Source: Protopterus annectens
Taxonomy: Eukaryota; Chordata; Ceratodontiformes; Protopteridae
Assembly (NCBI RefSeq): GCF_019279795.1
Contig: NC_056745.1
Span: 1,489,319,295 to 1,489,383,294 of the forward strand
Length of the DNA: 64,000 nt
Direction: 5' to 3'
The translations under genes were made by a program, and so were the position numbers. This document shows, piece by piece, positions 23,132 through 33,709 of the stretch. Each line of letters opens with the position of its first letter. Positions within the stretch are counted from its first letter, which is position 1. The notes under the pieces are model-generated. The model was not told the DNA's origin. It worked only from the letters and a program-made list of their open reading frames with translations, and did not search any database.

Positions 23132-24999
23132 CTTTCCTCTACCATCACCAAGCACTTATCTTTTGGCAGCCCCCTTCGGGGGAAACCTAGCACTTCATGC
23201 TCAAAATTGGCAGTTAATTACCCAGGACAAGTGGGTGTTAAACATAGTATCCCAGGGGTACGGATTTCATTTCTATACTTTGCCAATTCCAAATGGATGG
23301 CTGGATCTGCCACAAAACCAGTGGTTAGAGGCCCAGAAACAAGTTATGTCCCTCATGAATATGGGGGCTATTCAACCGGTACCAGAAAAGGAAAAAGGAC
23401 AAGGTTTTTATTCAAGACTTTTCCTGGTACCCAGAAAAGACAATTCATGGTGTCCAATACTGGACTTATAGATTTTGAACGCGTTCCTGGACATTCCTAA
23501 ATTCAAAATGCTGACTTACAACAGCTACTGCCTATGCTGGGCAGGAACGCTTGGTTAGTGACTCTAGACTTGAGGCATACCTGCATATCCCAATAAGGGA
23601 ATTATGCAGAAGATACCTCCGCTTCAAGGCAGGTTTTATGCATTACCAATTCTCTGCACTGCCCTTTGGCTTATCTACAGCGCCCAGGGCCTTTACAACG
23701 TGCCTGGCACCAGTAATTACATTCTGCAGACCAAAGAAGCATACAAATGTATCCTTATCTGGATGACTATCTCATTCAAGCAGAGGACAAGGACACTCTT
23801 CTTCAACATCTGGCGTTTGTAAAAAGGCTTCTAGCATGACTAGGGTACACCATAAATTAAAAGAAATCACAACTGGTACCACTCAAATAATTACATTCCG
23901 GGATGCAAGCTTGAATACAACTGCCCAGATGGCTTACCTCACGCCAGACAAACAAAGGCAACTGACAGCATACTTCAAACAAATGGCAACAAGAACCCAA
24001 TTATCTGCAAGACAAATTCTGCAGGCTTTGGGGTTCATGGAATCCTGCATTCTACTAATTCATTATGTGAGACTGCATATGAGGAAACTTCAATGGTACC
24101 TAAAAAGTTTATGGAGTCAGCATTGTTACAGTCTGGAAACAATGATTCCTCTCATTCCCTGCCTACAACAGGAGTTTCTTTGGTGGGCAGAGACATGTCA
24201 CCAAAACAAGGGACTGTCATTCACTCTACCCCCTGCCACCCAAACCCTAACTACAGATGCATCAGACTATGCTTGGGGGGCCCACCTGGCAGGGAGATGC
24301 ATTCAGGGCAAATGGAGCCCAAACCAAATGCATCTGCATATCAACCAGAAAGAGATGCTAGCTGTTCAGAATGCTCTGACAGCCTTCAAGGACTTACTTC
24401 ATCCAGGACAACTACTGATAAAGACAGACAACACCACAGTTATGTGGTACATAAACAAGCAGGGCGGTACACATTCCTACCCCCTTTGCAGACTAGCCAT
24501 GGTCTTGTGGAATACAGCATTGACTTACCAAATACATCTTCAAGCTCAATTCCTGCCAGGAAAGCAAAATACTCTGGCAGACAACCTAAGCAGAAATCTT
24601 ATGGACCCGCACAAATGGAAACTGGATCCACAAATCATCAGCATGTTAACACATAAATGGGGGAGCCCAGACATAGAGCTATTTGCCTCTCCCCAAAATT
24701 ATCAGTTGGACAAATTCTGCACAAGAACTCATCACAAAAAAGCATGGAAAGTGGATGCTCTATCCTTCAGCTGGAGAAACCTTTCAGTCTATTCCTTTCC
24801 CCCTCTGCCTCTACTATCCAAGGTCTTACTAAAAGTCAGACAGGAAAAACCAAAAATGATCCTAGTGGCTCCGGACTGGCCTCGCCAGCACTGGTACCCA
24901 CTTCTAAGGAATATGTCTCAGCTTCCTCCTCAGCAGAACAATCAAATTATGCACACTCAGCTCCAAACTTTGAATCTTGCAGCATGGCTGATCAACTAA
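23070..24999 (+). pseudogene. DIRS copy 1 reverse transcriptase / RNase H (frameshifted)
   Basis: The N-terminal frame to 23471 has LALHAQNWQLITQDKWVL and FYSRLFLVPRKDNSW. The continuation to 23766 has AYLHIPI, FSALPFGLSTAPRAFT and, in a third frame near 23755, YLDDYLI (catalytic Y-x-D-D). From 23836 the RNase H part is open: TTDASDYAWGAHL, NQKEMLAVQNAL, KTDNTTVMWYINKQGG, LADNLSRN. After it comes the DIRS-typical LFASPQN...WKVDALSFSW...APDWPRQHWYP region. At least three frame changes lie between 23470 and 23836. The product would copy the element RNA. Confidence 0.88.
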
Positions 25000-26039
25000 T
25001 TATTCAAACAACACCTCTCAGTAAATCTGTGATGGATGTCATTTTGGAAGCCGGAAGGCCTAGTACTAGAAAATCTTATGCTGATAAATGGAAGAGATTC
25101 TGTGCTTGGAACCAAGCATAAGGAACAGACACAGCAAAGCCCAATATTCCTCAGATTTTACAATATTTGACTGAGATGCTTGACAAAGGCCTATCCTTTT
25201 CTTCAATAAAAATCCATGCCTCTGCCATCTCGGCTTATTACAACACAGAGCCTCCCCTTTTTTCTCATCCTCTGCTTAAACAGTATCTTAGACGGGCCAA
25301 AAATTTAAGGCCTCCCAGAAGATCACCAACTCCTGCATGTGACCTCAATTTTGTGCTGGAAAAACTCACCCTGCCTCCTTTTGAAACAGCAGCTACTGCA
25401 AATATAAAATTTCTATCTTGGAAAACAGCTTTTCTCTTGGCAGTCACTTCAGCTAGAAGGGTCTCAGAACTGCAGGCTCTCATGGCAGTGGAGCCTTTTA
25501 TTATATTTTACCCAGACAGGGTGTCCCTCAGGACCAATCCTTCTTTTATGCCTAAGATGGTATCCAGTGTGGCTCTTAACCAGACCATTCACCTGCCAAC
25601 ATTTTATCCAAATCCGCAGAACAAGGGGGAGCAGATTCTGCATTCACTGGATGTACACAGACAACTAAGATTCTACTTAAACAGGACCAAATCTCTAAGA
25701 AAGTCTGAGCAACTACTGGTGGCATTTGCTTCAGGATCAGAGGGGAAGGCTATATTAAAGCAGACTATCTCTAAATGGATAAGCCACTGCATTTGTTTCT
25801 GCTACTTGCACCATGGTAAACCTGTGCCCAAGGGGATCAGATCACATTCCACCAGGGCTGCCTCTACTTCAGCAGCTTTTCTCAGAGGGATTCCAACCAA
25901 AGACATTCTAGAAGCTGCTACTTGGAGCTCTGTTCATACCTTCACAAAGCATTATCATTTGCCTCTCTTCTCCAAATCCAGGGCAGGCTTTGCCACTGCA
26001 GTTCTGCAGGGCCTTATAGCCGCTCCTAATGCTGTTTAG
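24657..26039 (+). pseudogene. DIRS copy 1 tyrosine recombinase (one in-frame stop)
   Basis: One frame runs from 24657 to 26039 with a single stop (TAA) at 25119-25121, after KRFCAWNQA. It overlaps the RT/RNase H frame by ~340 bp, as usual in DIRS. The SAM-like N-terminal domain includes GRPSTRKSYADKWKRFC. The catalytic part has box I TSARRVSEL (Arg), then HSTRAASTS (H-x-x-R) and WSSVHTFTKHY (presumed Tyr). The enzyme would insert the circular cDNA. A single C-to-T change could account for the stop, so decay is slight. Confidence 0.9.
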
Positions 26040-26071
26040 TTCCTTCCTCCCATCCATAGCTTTGGGATTCT

Positions 26072-26200
26072 ACCCAAATGTAATGACTGCAACAGTGAAA
26101 CACGAAGAACATAGTGCAGTTGTGTACACTCATCATAAATGTAGATGTTCGAGTGTATTCATTGTTGCAGTCTGGGTTACCCACCCGCCATCCCCCTTTC
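26072..26200 (+). repeat. DIRS copy 1 internal complementary region
   Basis: CAAATGTAATGACTGCAAC and GTGAAACACGAAGAACATAG are the reverse complement of 21085-21130. TAAATGTAGATGTTCGAGTG with the adjoining GTGTACAC mirrors the right terminus at 26525-26576. In the DIRS replication model the ICR aligns both cDNA ends for circularisation. Confidence 0.85.
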
Positions 26201-26305
26201 TATACCTTTTCTTTCCTTCACTATACACAAAAGCCTTTGTGGTGTATTTGCTTTTATATGAAGGTAAAGTTTATGTTTCTAAAGGTGCATTTTTATATAT
26301 TTACT

Positions 26306-26331
26306 GTAGATATATATATATATATATATAT
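26306..26331. repeat. Short (TA)n tract inside DIRS copy 1
   Basis: A 26-bp TA run between the ICR and the right ITR. Confidence 0.9.
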
Positions 26332-26370
26332 AATTTTGCTCCCCATTTGGGGGGGCACCTGACATCTGGG

Positions 26371-26578
26371 GCAAGAAAAACTGAATAAAATGGCGATAGC
26401 TGCATGTTTTATACGCCTGACGACTTGACGTCATGGAAGAGGAGACAGCAACTGATGCAGGACCCAAGACTTTGTTATTCAGGCTGACTGAGAGCAACCT
26501 GCCAGCAGATTACTCAAATGTAATGTCTGCAACAGTGAATACACTCGAAAATCTACATTTATGGTAAGTGTACACAAA
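26371..26578 (-). repeat. DIRS copy 1 right inverted terminal repeat
   Basis: Reverse complement of the left ITR up to ~26540, then a terminus (AATACACTCGAAAATCTACA) mirrored in the ICR. It carries an extra ~45-bp segment (GACGTCATGGAAGAGGAGAC) that the left ITR lacks. The DIRS ITR at 15.6 kb has the equivalent segment, so the left ITR here has suffered a deletion. Confidence 0.85.
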
Positions 26579-27721
26579 TGTACTTTAATAATTAAAAAGC
26601 AGCGAACATTAATGGCTTATAATGGTGCTTTTTATTTATTTTCTGTGTTTACATGAGGCTTCTACAGCTGTATGGACATACAACTGCTAACAGCTGTGTT
26701 AATGTCAATGTTTAGAATGAGTAACATGTTTCCCCCCAATGTTTAGCTGTGGGATCTACAGCACAGTTATGTTGTTAACCATTCTATGTTTTTAAATGTT
26801 TTGTAAAGGTTTGCATAAGTGTTTATTCAGTACTGCATTTTTAGTGTTATAGCTGCATAATTTAAATATTTTGTAGTGGGGGTGGAATTTCAGTATGCTG
26901 TAACTTCACACACTGTCATCATAGTAACTGCATCAACACCCGTGGTGATGTCATGTGCTTGGCCACACCTTCTCAGTATGCTGTAAGTTCACTCACTGTC
27001 ATACCAGTAACTGAATCATCTCCAGTGTGATGCCATGTGCTTGGCCACACCCTCTTCTCATGACCACAAACAGTAATTTAATATAGTGGTCACACCCCCA
27101 TGTGTCCCACTTTGGCCCACTGAAAAAGGTGGCAGCCCTGGTCATGGTGGTGTTCTGGTTACCTACACCTGACTTCACTGTTTGTAATTTCTTGTTTTTA
27201 TTAAAAATACATATCAGACCCTTCAAAGTGTATCTACTTTCATTGTTGCTTAACAATGGGATAGGTGGCAGTGTGTGTGTGAATTAATGGAGTTTAACCC
27301 GATGGAAAGTTCTAAATGACTGATCCTCTAAGATAATAATTCATGAAAACAGGAGCGTAGTCTTAGAGCATAAATGCATGTATGTAATTCACAGATGAGT
27401 GCAAGGCTGTTTGGATGAGAAGCACTACCCACAAATTTGAAGCCGTGCTGCTCGCTCCTTTTTATCATTCTGGGGATCAGGCGTCTTTGTGTAGGCATTT
27501 AACTAGTCTGAAGAATCTTCTTACGAAATGGCATGGGGAAATTTGAGATTGGTGACCAGACTTGGACTGCCAGCTGTGTCTTTTGTACGTTCTGAACTCA
27601 TGTGTGGCAATAAACTAGGAGACGATTTGCTGACCAAAAGCTCCATCTTCATCTTCACCTCTGGTCACAAGCTATGAGCAATGATGAAAAGAATGAGTGG
27701 TTGCAGTGAGGTAGCTGCAGG
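26579..27721. other. Unassigned DNA with one 83-bp tandem duplication
   Basis: No gene seen. An 83-bp unit is duplicated at 26891-27056, listed separately. The motif at 27105-27150 is an inverted partner of 19606-19640. Confidence 0.5.
26891..27056 (+). repeat. 83-bp tandem duplication
   Basis: Two adjacent units both begin CAGTATGCTGTAA and end ATGTGCTTGGCCACACC. They differ at about 12 positions. Confidence 0.85.
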
Positions 27722-29355
27722 GGTAATGGTTTAATGTCTGTGACAGGAAGAGGAGGTCACTGAGATCAGGGATGGTTTAATGTCTGTGACAGGAAGAGGA
27801 GGTCACTGAGATCTGGGATGGTTTAATGTCTGTGACAGGAAGAGGAGGTCACTGAGATCTGGGATGGTTTAATGTCTGTGACAGGAAGAGGAGGTCACTG
27901 AGATCAGGGATGGTTTAATGTCTGGATGGTTTAATGTCTGTGACAGGAAGAGGAGGTCACTGAGATCTGGATGGTTTAAAGTCTGTGACAGAAGAGGAGG
28001 TCACTGGGATGGTTTAATGTCTGTACAGGAAGAGGAGGTCACTGAGATCTGGGATGGTTTAATGTCTGTACAGGAAGAGGAGGTCACTGAGATCTGGGAT
28101 GGTTTAATGTCTGTACAGGAAGAGGTCACTGAGATCTGGGAAGGAAGAGGAGGTCACCGAGATGGGGATGGTTAATGGATCTGGGATGGTTTAATGTCTG
28201 TACAGGAAGAGGAGGACACCGAGATCTGGGATTGTTTAATGTCTGTGACAGGAAGAGGAGGTCACTGAGATCAGGGATGGTTTAATGGATGGTTTAATGT
28301 CTGTGACAGGAAGAGGAGGTCACTGAGATCTGGAATGGTTTAATGTCTGTGACAGGAAGAGGAGGTCACTGAGATCTGGGATGGTTTAATGTCTGTGACA
28401 GGAAGAGGAGGTCACTGAGATCTGGAATGGTTTAATGTCTGTGACAGGGAAGAGGTCACTGAGATCTGGGATGGTTTTGACAGGAAGAGGTCACTGAGAT
28501 CTGGGGATGGTTTAATGTCTGTGACAGGAAGAGGAGGTCACTGAGATCTGGGATGGTTTAATGGATGGTTTAATGTCTGTACAGGAAGGGAGGTCACTGA
28601 GACCTGGCATGGTTTAATGTCTGTGACAGGAAGAGAAGGTCACAGATCTGGGATGGTTTAATGTCTGAGAGGAGGTCACTGAGATCTGGGATGGTTTAAT
28701 GTCTGTGACAGGAAGAGGAGGTCACTGAGATCCAGGAAGAGGAGGTCACTGAGATCTGGGATGGTTTAATGTCTGTGACGGATGGTTTAATGTCTGTGAC
28801 AGGAAGAGGAGGTCAGATCTGGGATGGTTTAATGTCTGAGATCTGGGATGGTTTAATGTCTGTGACAGGAAGAGGAGGTCACTGAGATCAGGGATGGTTT
28901 AATGTCTGTGACAGGAAGAGGAGGTCACTGAGATCTGGGATGGTTTAATGTCTGTAACAGGAAGAGGAGGTCACTGAGATCTGGGATGGTTTAATGTCTG
29001 TGACAGGAAGAGGAGGTCACTGAGATCTGGGATGGTTTAAAGTCTGTGACAGGAAGAGGAGGTCACCGAGATCTGGGATGGTTTAATGTCTGTGACAGGA
29101 AGAGGAGGTCACTGAGATCTGGGATGGTTTAATGTCTGTGACAGGAAGAGGAGGTCACTGAGATCTGGGATGGTTTAATGTCTGTGACAGGAAGAGGAGG
29201 TCACTGAGATCTGGGATGGTTTAATGTCTGTGACAGGAAGAGGAGGTCACTGAGATCTGGGATGGTTTAATGTCTGTGACAGGAAGAGGAGGTCACTGAG
29301 ATCTGGGATGGTTTAATGTCTGTGACAGAAATAAGAGGTCACTGAGATCTGGGGA
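27722..29355 (+). repeat. 46-bp minisatellite array, ~35-40 units
   Basis: The unit runs GGGATGGTTTAATGTCTGTG, then ACAGGAAGAGGAGG, then TCACTGAGATCT. The 5' two thirds contains many shortened units (GTACAG for GTGACAG, missing GAG, partial units). The last ~400 bp (28950-29330) is nearly perfect and in strict 46-bp register. The unit is not a multiple of three and the predicted ORFs across it change frame, so it is not coding. Each unit contains AGGTCA. Confidence 0.97.
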
Positions 29356-31937
29356 GCCTCATAATACACCTGCAACTCTTTCAGACTGAGAGAAGCCAGA
29401 TGAAGTTGATCTAGCATCTTCTAAATATGACCCTCATATCTCTAGCTCTGTTTCTGTGAAGTCTGAGCCATTGGGAGGAGGTCTTGCTGTGTAAGCCTTT
29501 GGAGTATCGGAGTAACTGCATGCTTCATCTGTCCTGGAACAGTTGAGGATCCTCCCAGATAAGCTGGAATCTTTGCCTAGAAAAAAATTGTTTGGTTTCC
29601 TCTGGTCAGTCTACTGCTACCCAGACCCTCAACAGGATAAAAGAAAGTAAAACAGTGAACATTCCGGTGTGCCACTGGTTATGGTATTTTGTGATTTCTG
29701 TAGTGCAGAATTTTCTGTGCTCTGAAGGGTGCACAGAAAAGAACAAAATACAGCTTCCATAACTACAAGTGCAGACAGTAAGAGATAATTTAATGTTTTA
29801 TAATGACTCACTGATAGTGTATAAAAAGAAACATTTCTAGAAATTACAAGAAATGATGACAGTTTATTTGTGTGTTGTGTGCACTGCATTTATGTAACAT
29901 ACAAAGCTAGATATGTGACTATGAAAATGTGCCTGGTCAACTCTTGGAATTAAACACTTAACATCTGTGGAAAACATATATAAATCATCATGTCATGTCT
30001 CTTAATACGAAACCTCGTAACAGAAAGCAGTTGATGTGTATAAGTAACTGATAAATGTTTCCCATTGTTTTATTTTAGGCAACTTTACTGTTGCTTTCAG
30101 GGATGATTCATAGTCTCGTGCAATGCATGCTGTTAACTACAGAAGAAAATCAAAAGTATATACTTCTGCTGTAGCTTGTTCTTAAAAAAGCTGTGATGTC
30201 CTACATTTGTCTTATTTAAGTGTTGTTTGCTCCGTTCTTTTGTGTGTGTGTTGGTTATGTGCCCGGGTTTCCTGAGGCAGTGTCTTTATTACAGTCAGTT
30301 CTAGTCTTTCATCTTACTTGCCCACAGCAAATTGATGTGCCTTGTTATTTACCAGATGGTTTGTGTTAAGCAAAATAGTACGTTAGTTTACTATACTGTG
30401 TGCAATAGTCATGCAGTCTGTGTGTGAAGTCCTGTTCTGGTTACAGTTTTCATGTACAGTCAGGACCTGGAACACAGATGTGGTTCTTTATGCTTAAAAA
30501 CGTTGGTTAGGGGGCTGATGTGCTTGTTTGTTGCCGTCTCTGTCCTGTATCACTGTTGAAGGTACATTGTTTTACATGACTGTGCTTTCCTTATTGCTTC
30601 GTTTCCCTGTGAATGGCGCACACAGGAAACATATTAAGTAAAAACAATACATTAGAGTCTGATATGTGTTCTGCCTTTATGTCCCAAGTGCTGGGCTCTT
30701 GACACTCACAAGTCTAACAGTATTGAGTGGCTAAGCTGCCCAAGGTGCCAAGATAACTTTAGAGACATGTAACAAGAGTGGCAGAGGCGTTACCCTTTTG
30801 AAGAAATTACATGCAGAGTTAATGTCTCTAAAAGAACCAGAAAACTCATTTCTTTAGTCGTAGAATGGAGACAGTAGAGACAGGGCACCAGAACCTGTTC
30901 TTTTTATTTGGTGATATGTTCTGGCAGGAACTGTAGGTGATCACTCCTAAGTTTTGTCTGTGAAGACCAGGAGTAACAAATTGATCCATCCATCCATCAC
31001 CCCCTTTTTCCTATTTTTGCACTGCAGGGTTGGGGTGTCACAGCAACAGACAATATTCACAATGAGTAATGAATATCCTGCTAAAAATAACCGTATACAA
31101 TGAAAGTGCTCCAAGTCAAGATCACCTCCTTTTGAAACACATTACTTACCAAGGAAATGCCCTCTGAGTTTGGACCTCTGAAGTCAGTGTTGTTGTCAGC
31201 CTGTTTGGTATCAATCAGCTTCCAAGAATCTGGTCGCACTCCTTAGGTGCTCCATTGGTCTAGGCTAACTTCTTGTTACACTCATTGCTGAATGATAAAA
31301 ATTTATACTCATTTTCAAAAACATTATTTATAGCACATGATAGCTAGTGTACTGATGTTTAAGCACCGTGATACAAGACCAATTGAAAAAAGCATTTAAC
31401 TTCTGACATTGCGTTTTTATATACTGTATGTTGAACTAACAACATACGCTATCCTGTCTCCAGTACATGGTTCTGTCCATCTTAACAACAGTGATGCAAA
31501 TTCAGTTTCAATATTTCTCTCATTTTCACTGTAGAGCTTGTTCCTCAGTGGACGTCAGTAAAGTGATCTGAAATCTCATAGGCTTTAAAGGTGCTGGAGT
31601 GGACCCCGCTGGTGCAGCAAGTTTATTACAAAACATTGAGTATCCTTCAACCGAAATGCAAAACGCTGGAACTAAAGCATCACTTGACAAAAGAGCACTA
31701 AACAATACAAAGCAATAATTTTGTGCATCCCATGATGGTTGATAATCTGAGATTGCTCAAACTCAATGAAAATGGAAACTATGTAACAAAACATAGAACT
31801 CTTCTTTTTCCATTCTCTTCTGATTCCTGCAACCTGAAAGCAAAGCACAGCATCTGTGCAAAACTGTTCTGCACCTGAATGTCGTTCGTGATAGCTGGAA
31901 GGTTGTTCATGTCAGCCAGTAAAGCTCTGGGTGCACT
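29356..31937. other. Unassigned DNA (2.6 kb)
   Basis: No gene recognised on either strand. Open frames are short and featureless. A small CATC repeat at 30987-30999 followed by CACCCCCTTTTTCCTATTTT resembles part of a common fish interspersed repeat. A possible PLE flanking-repeat remnant lies at 31590-31735. Confidence 0.5.
31590..31735 (-). mobile_element. Possible Penelope-like flanking repeat remnant
   Basis: The minus strand reads GTGATGCTTTAGTTCCAGCG, then GGTTGAAGG, then TAATAAACTTGCTGCACCAG. This recalls the hammerhead-then-AATAAA order of the PLE repeats, but both CTGATGA and GAAA are altered. Weak evidence. Confidence 0.3.
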
Positions 31938-31974
31938 TAAAAAAAGAAGTTGTCTTATCATAACATTCCAACTG

Positions 31975-32100
31975 TGTTGTCGATCTTCACTTATCCTTGA
32001 CTGTGGGTTTGGTTCCAAACCTCGGAACTGACTCGGCCGTTTTCCCAGCTCGCTCCCTCCAAAAATTCTCAAGCTAAGCTCTACCCATAATGCTTCTCCC
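31975..32100 (+). repeat. DIRS copy 2 inverted terminal repeat (element 3' side)
   Basis: GATCTTCACTTATCCTTGAC, TGTGGGTTTGGTTC and CAAGCTAAGCTCTACCCATA occur here and, as reverse complement, at 38505-38640. Confidence 0.85.
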
Positions 32101-32325
32101 AAGAATACCTTAGATCGAGTTTACACATAATGGTGACAGACATGAAATATCAGAAGAGAGACCATATCTGCATCTCTAAATTAAATCCAATCTCAAGAAA
32201 GGATCCAATCCACCAAGAAGCTGAAGGGCAGGGGGACGGAGGGTGGGTATGCCAAAGATAAGTGAAGATCAACAACACAGATGGAACATTATGAAAAAAC
32301 ATAACTTCTTTACCTGATGTTGTCA

Positions 32326-32585
32326 ATCATAGTTTCATAGTTTCATAGTTTCTTAGTTTAGTACTAGGCTATCTGCTCTGGGGCATTTGTAAGCCTAGCC
32401 ATAGTGATGTGGCTTTCGCCACCCCATAAAATGGTATAAAATGCACAGAATAGATTTAGAATACTGTGCCTCTGTCTAGTAGTGACACAGTGAAGGTCCC
32501 CTTATATAATAGAATTAGTTTACTGTGCCCCTGTCTAGTAGTGACACAGATGTGACCCCTGGGGTATAGTTTCATAGTTTTCCTA
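32326..32585 (-). mobile_element. CR1-like LINE 3' end inside DIRS copy 2
   Basis: On the minus strand: CTGTGTCACTACTAGACAG, GGGGTGGCGAAAGCCA, GGCTAGGCTTACAAATGCCC, CAGATAGCCTAGTACTAAAC and a tail of CTATGAAA 8-mers. This is the 3' UTR of a CR1-like LINE of a subfamily other than the 4.1-kb copy. A ~65-bp internal unit (GTCACTACTAGACAG...) is duplicated. It sits between the DIRS recombinase and ICR, so it inserted after the DIRS did. Confidence 0.88.
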
Positions 32586-32689
32586 TATTTTCCTATATTC
32601 CCATACTTATTCCTTGACTGTGGGACAAAGTCCCCAGCTACCTAAATCTTGGGAGGCCTCACAGAAGAATATTCCTGAGCACCCTCGAG

Positions 32690-33515
32690 CCAAAGGATGC
32701 TCATCCCTTAGAGACCAGATCCGGTTTGTAATGAATAATAAACATATGTGGAGATGCCCATGTAGCCACTGCACAAATATCATCTTTAGAAGCTGTAGAA
32801 TGTTAAACTGCAGATATGGCTACCACTCTAGTAGAATATGCTTTAACAGGCCTTTGTAGTGGCAGATTCTTATTGTCATACACGAAAGTAATACAGTCCC
32901 TTAGCCATCTAGCCAAAGTTACTTAGGAAACTGGTTTCCTCAAAGCAACTGAAGAAAAGGAAACAAAAAACTGATCTGATTTCCTGAATTCTTTTGTCCT
33001 GTGAAGGTAAAAACATAACTGTCTATGCACATCTAGGAAATGTAGACAATGTTCACCTTTATTTGAAAAATTGGGAAGAAAACTGGGAGCTGTATAGTTT
33101 GGATAAGGTTGGTTTTAGATAATATCTTTGGTAAAAAGGAAGGATTTGTATGCAAGGAGACCATGTCTTTATGAAAAACGAGATAAGGACATTTGCAGGA
33201 TAAGGTTTGTTTCTCAGATGTCCTTCTTGCAGAAGTAACAGCTATCAGGAATAAAGTTTTCCAGGACAAGAACTTTAGATCACAATTTGTGGAAGATTCA
33301 AAATAGGGATAAATTAGAGATTGGAGTACCATATTTAAGTCCCAAGGCACAGAGGGTTTTTTATATGGAGATCTGAGCATTAAGGATCCTTTCAGAAAGG
33401 CTTTGCGGAGCTTGTGGGACATTAGGGATGTGACATTCAAACCAGAATGAAAATTTGAGATTGCAGCTAGATGCTCTTGAATCACTGAGGCTAAGGCTCC
33501 TGCTTCAAAAAGCAT
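32690..33515 (-). pseudogene. DIRS copy 2 tyrosine recombinase
   Basis: The open part 33515-33033 reads LAAISNFHSGLNVTSLMSHK, DLKFLSWKTLFLIAVTSARR (box I Arg) and TNPSFLPKIL. Downstream, in shifted frames, come LCFYLHRTKEFRKSDQFFVS, then YSTRVVAISA, where the box II histidine reads Tyr, and AVATWASPHMFIIHY. Frameshifts and the altered box II mark it as dead. Confidence 0.82.
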
Positions 33516-33709
33516 GTCAAGAACTCCAGGACTTTATTGACTGAAGCCAAATATGGGGCAAGGTTAATCTCTGATGCCCATTTAGAAAATTTCTGCCATT
33601 TGTTAAAGTACAGTTTCCTAGTTGAAGGTTTTTGGCAGGCCAGAATGATTCATTGAACTGGGGAGGTGAGAAAGAAATGCCTGGCAGTCATGGGAACTGG
33701 AGAAGCAAT

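Larger units (their letters stand above)
21085..26578 (+). mobile_element. Full-length DIRS retrotransposon (copy 1)
   Basis: Order: left ITR, gag, RT/RNase H, overlapping tyrosine recombinase, internal complementary region (ICR, ~26072-26200), right inverted ITR. The ICR contains the reverse complement of the left terminus (CAACAGTGAAACACGAAGAA) joined to the mirror of the right terminus (TAAATGTAGATGTTCGAGTG), the diagnostic DIRS layout that allows a circular intermediate. No target duplication was seen, as expected for recombinase-based integration. Coding is interrupted by a few frameshifts and one stop, so the copy is relatively young but dead. Confidence 0.94.

Noticed and set aside
27918..28175. 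85-codon ORF with repeated MSVQEEEVTEIWDGL
   Set aside because: It lies inside the 46-bp minisatellite. The unit is not a multiple of three and the frame changes from unit to unit, so it is not a gene.
32614..32859. 81-codon plus-strand ORF with Cys residues
   Set aside because: It is antisense to the DIRS copy 2 recombinase remnant.
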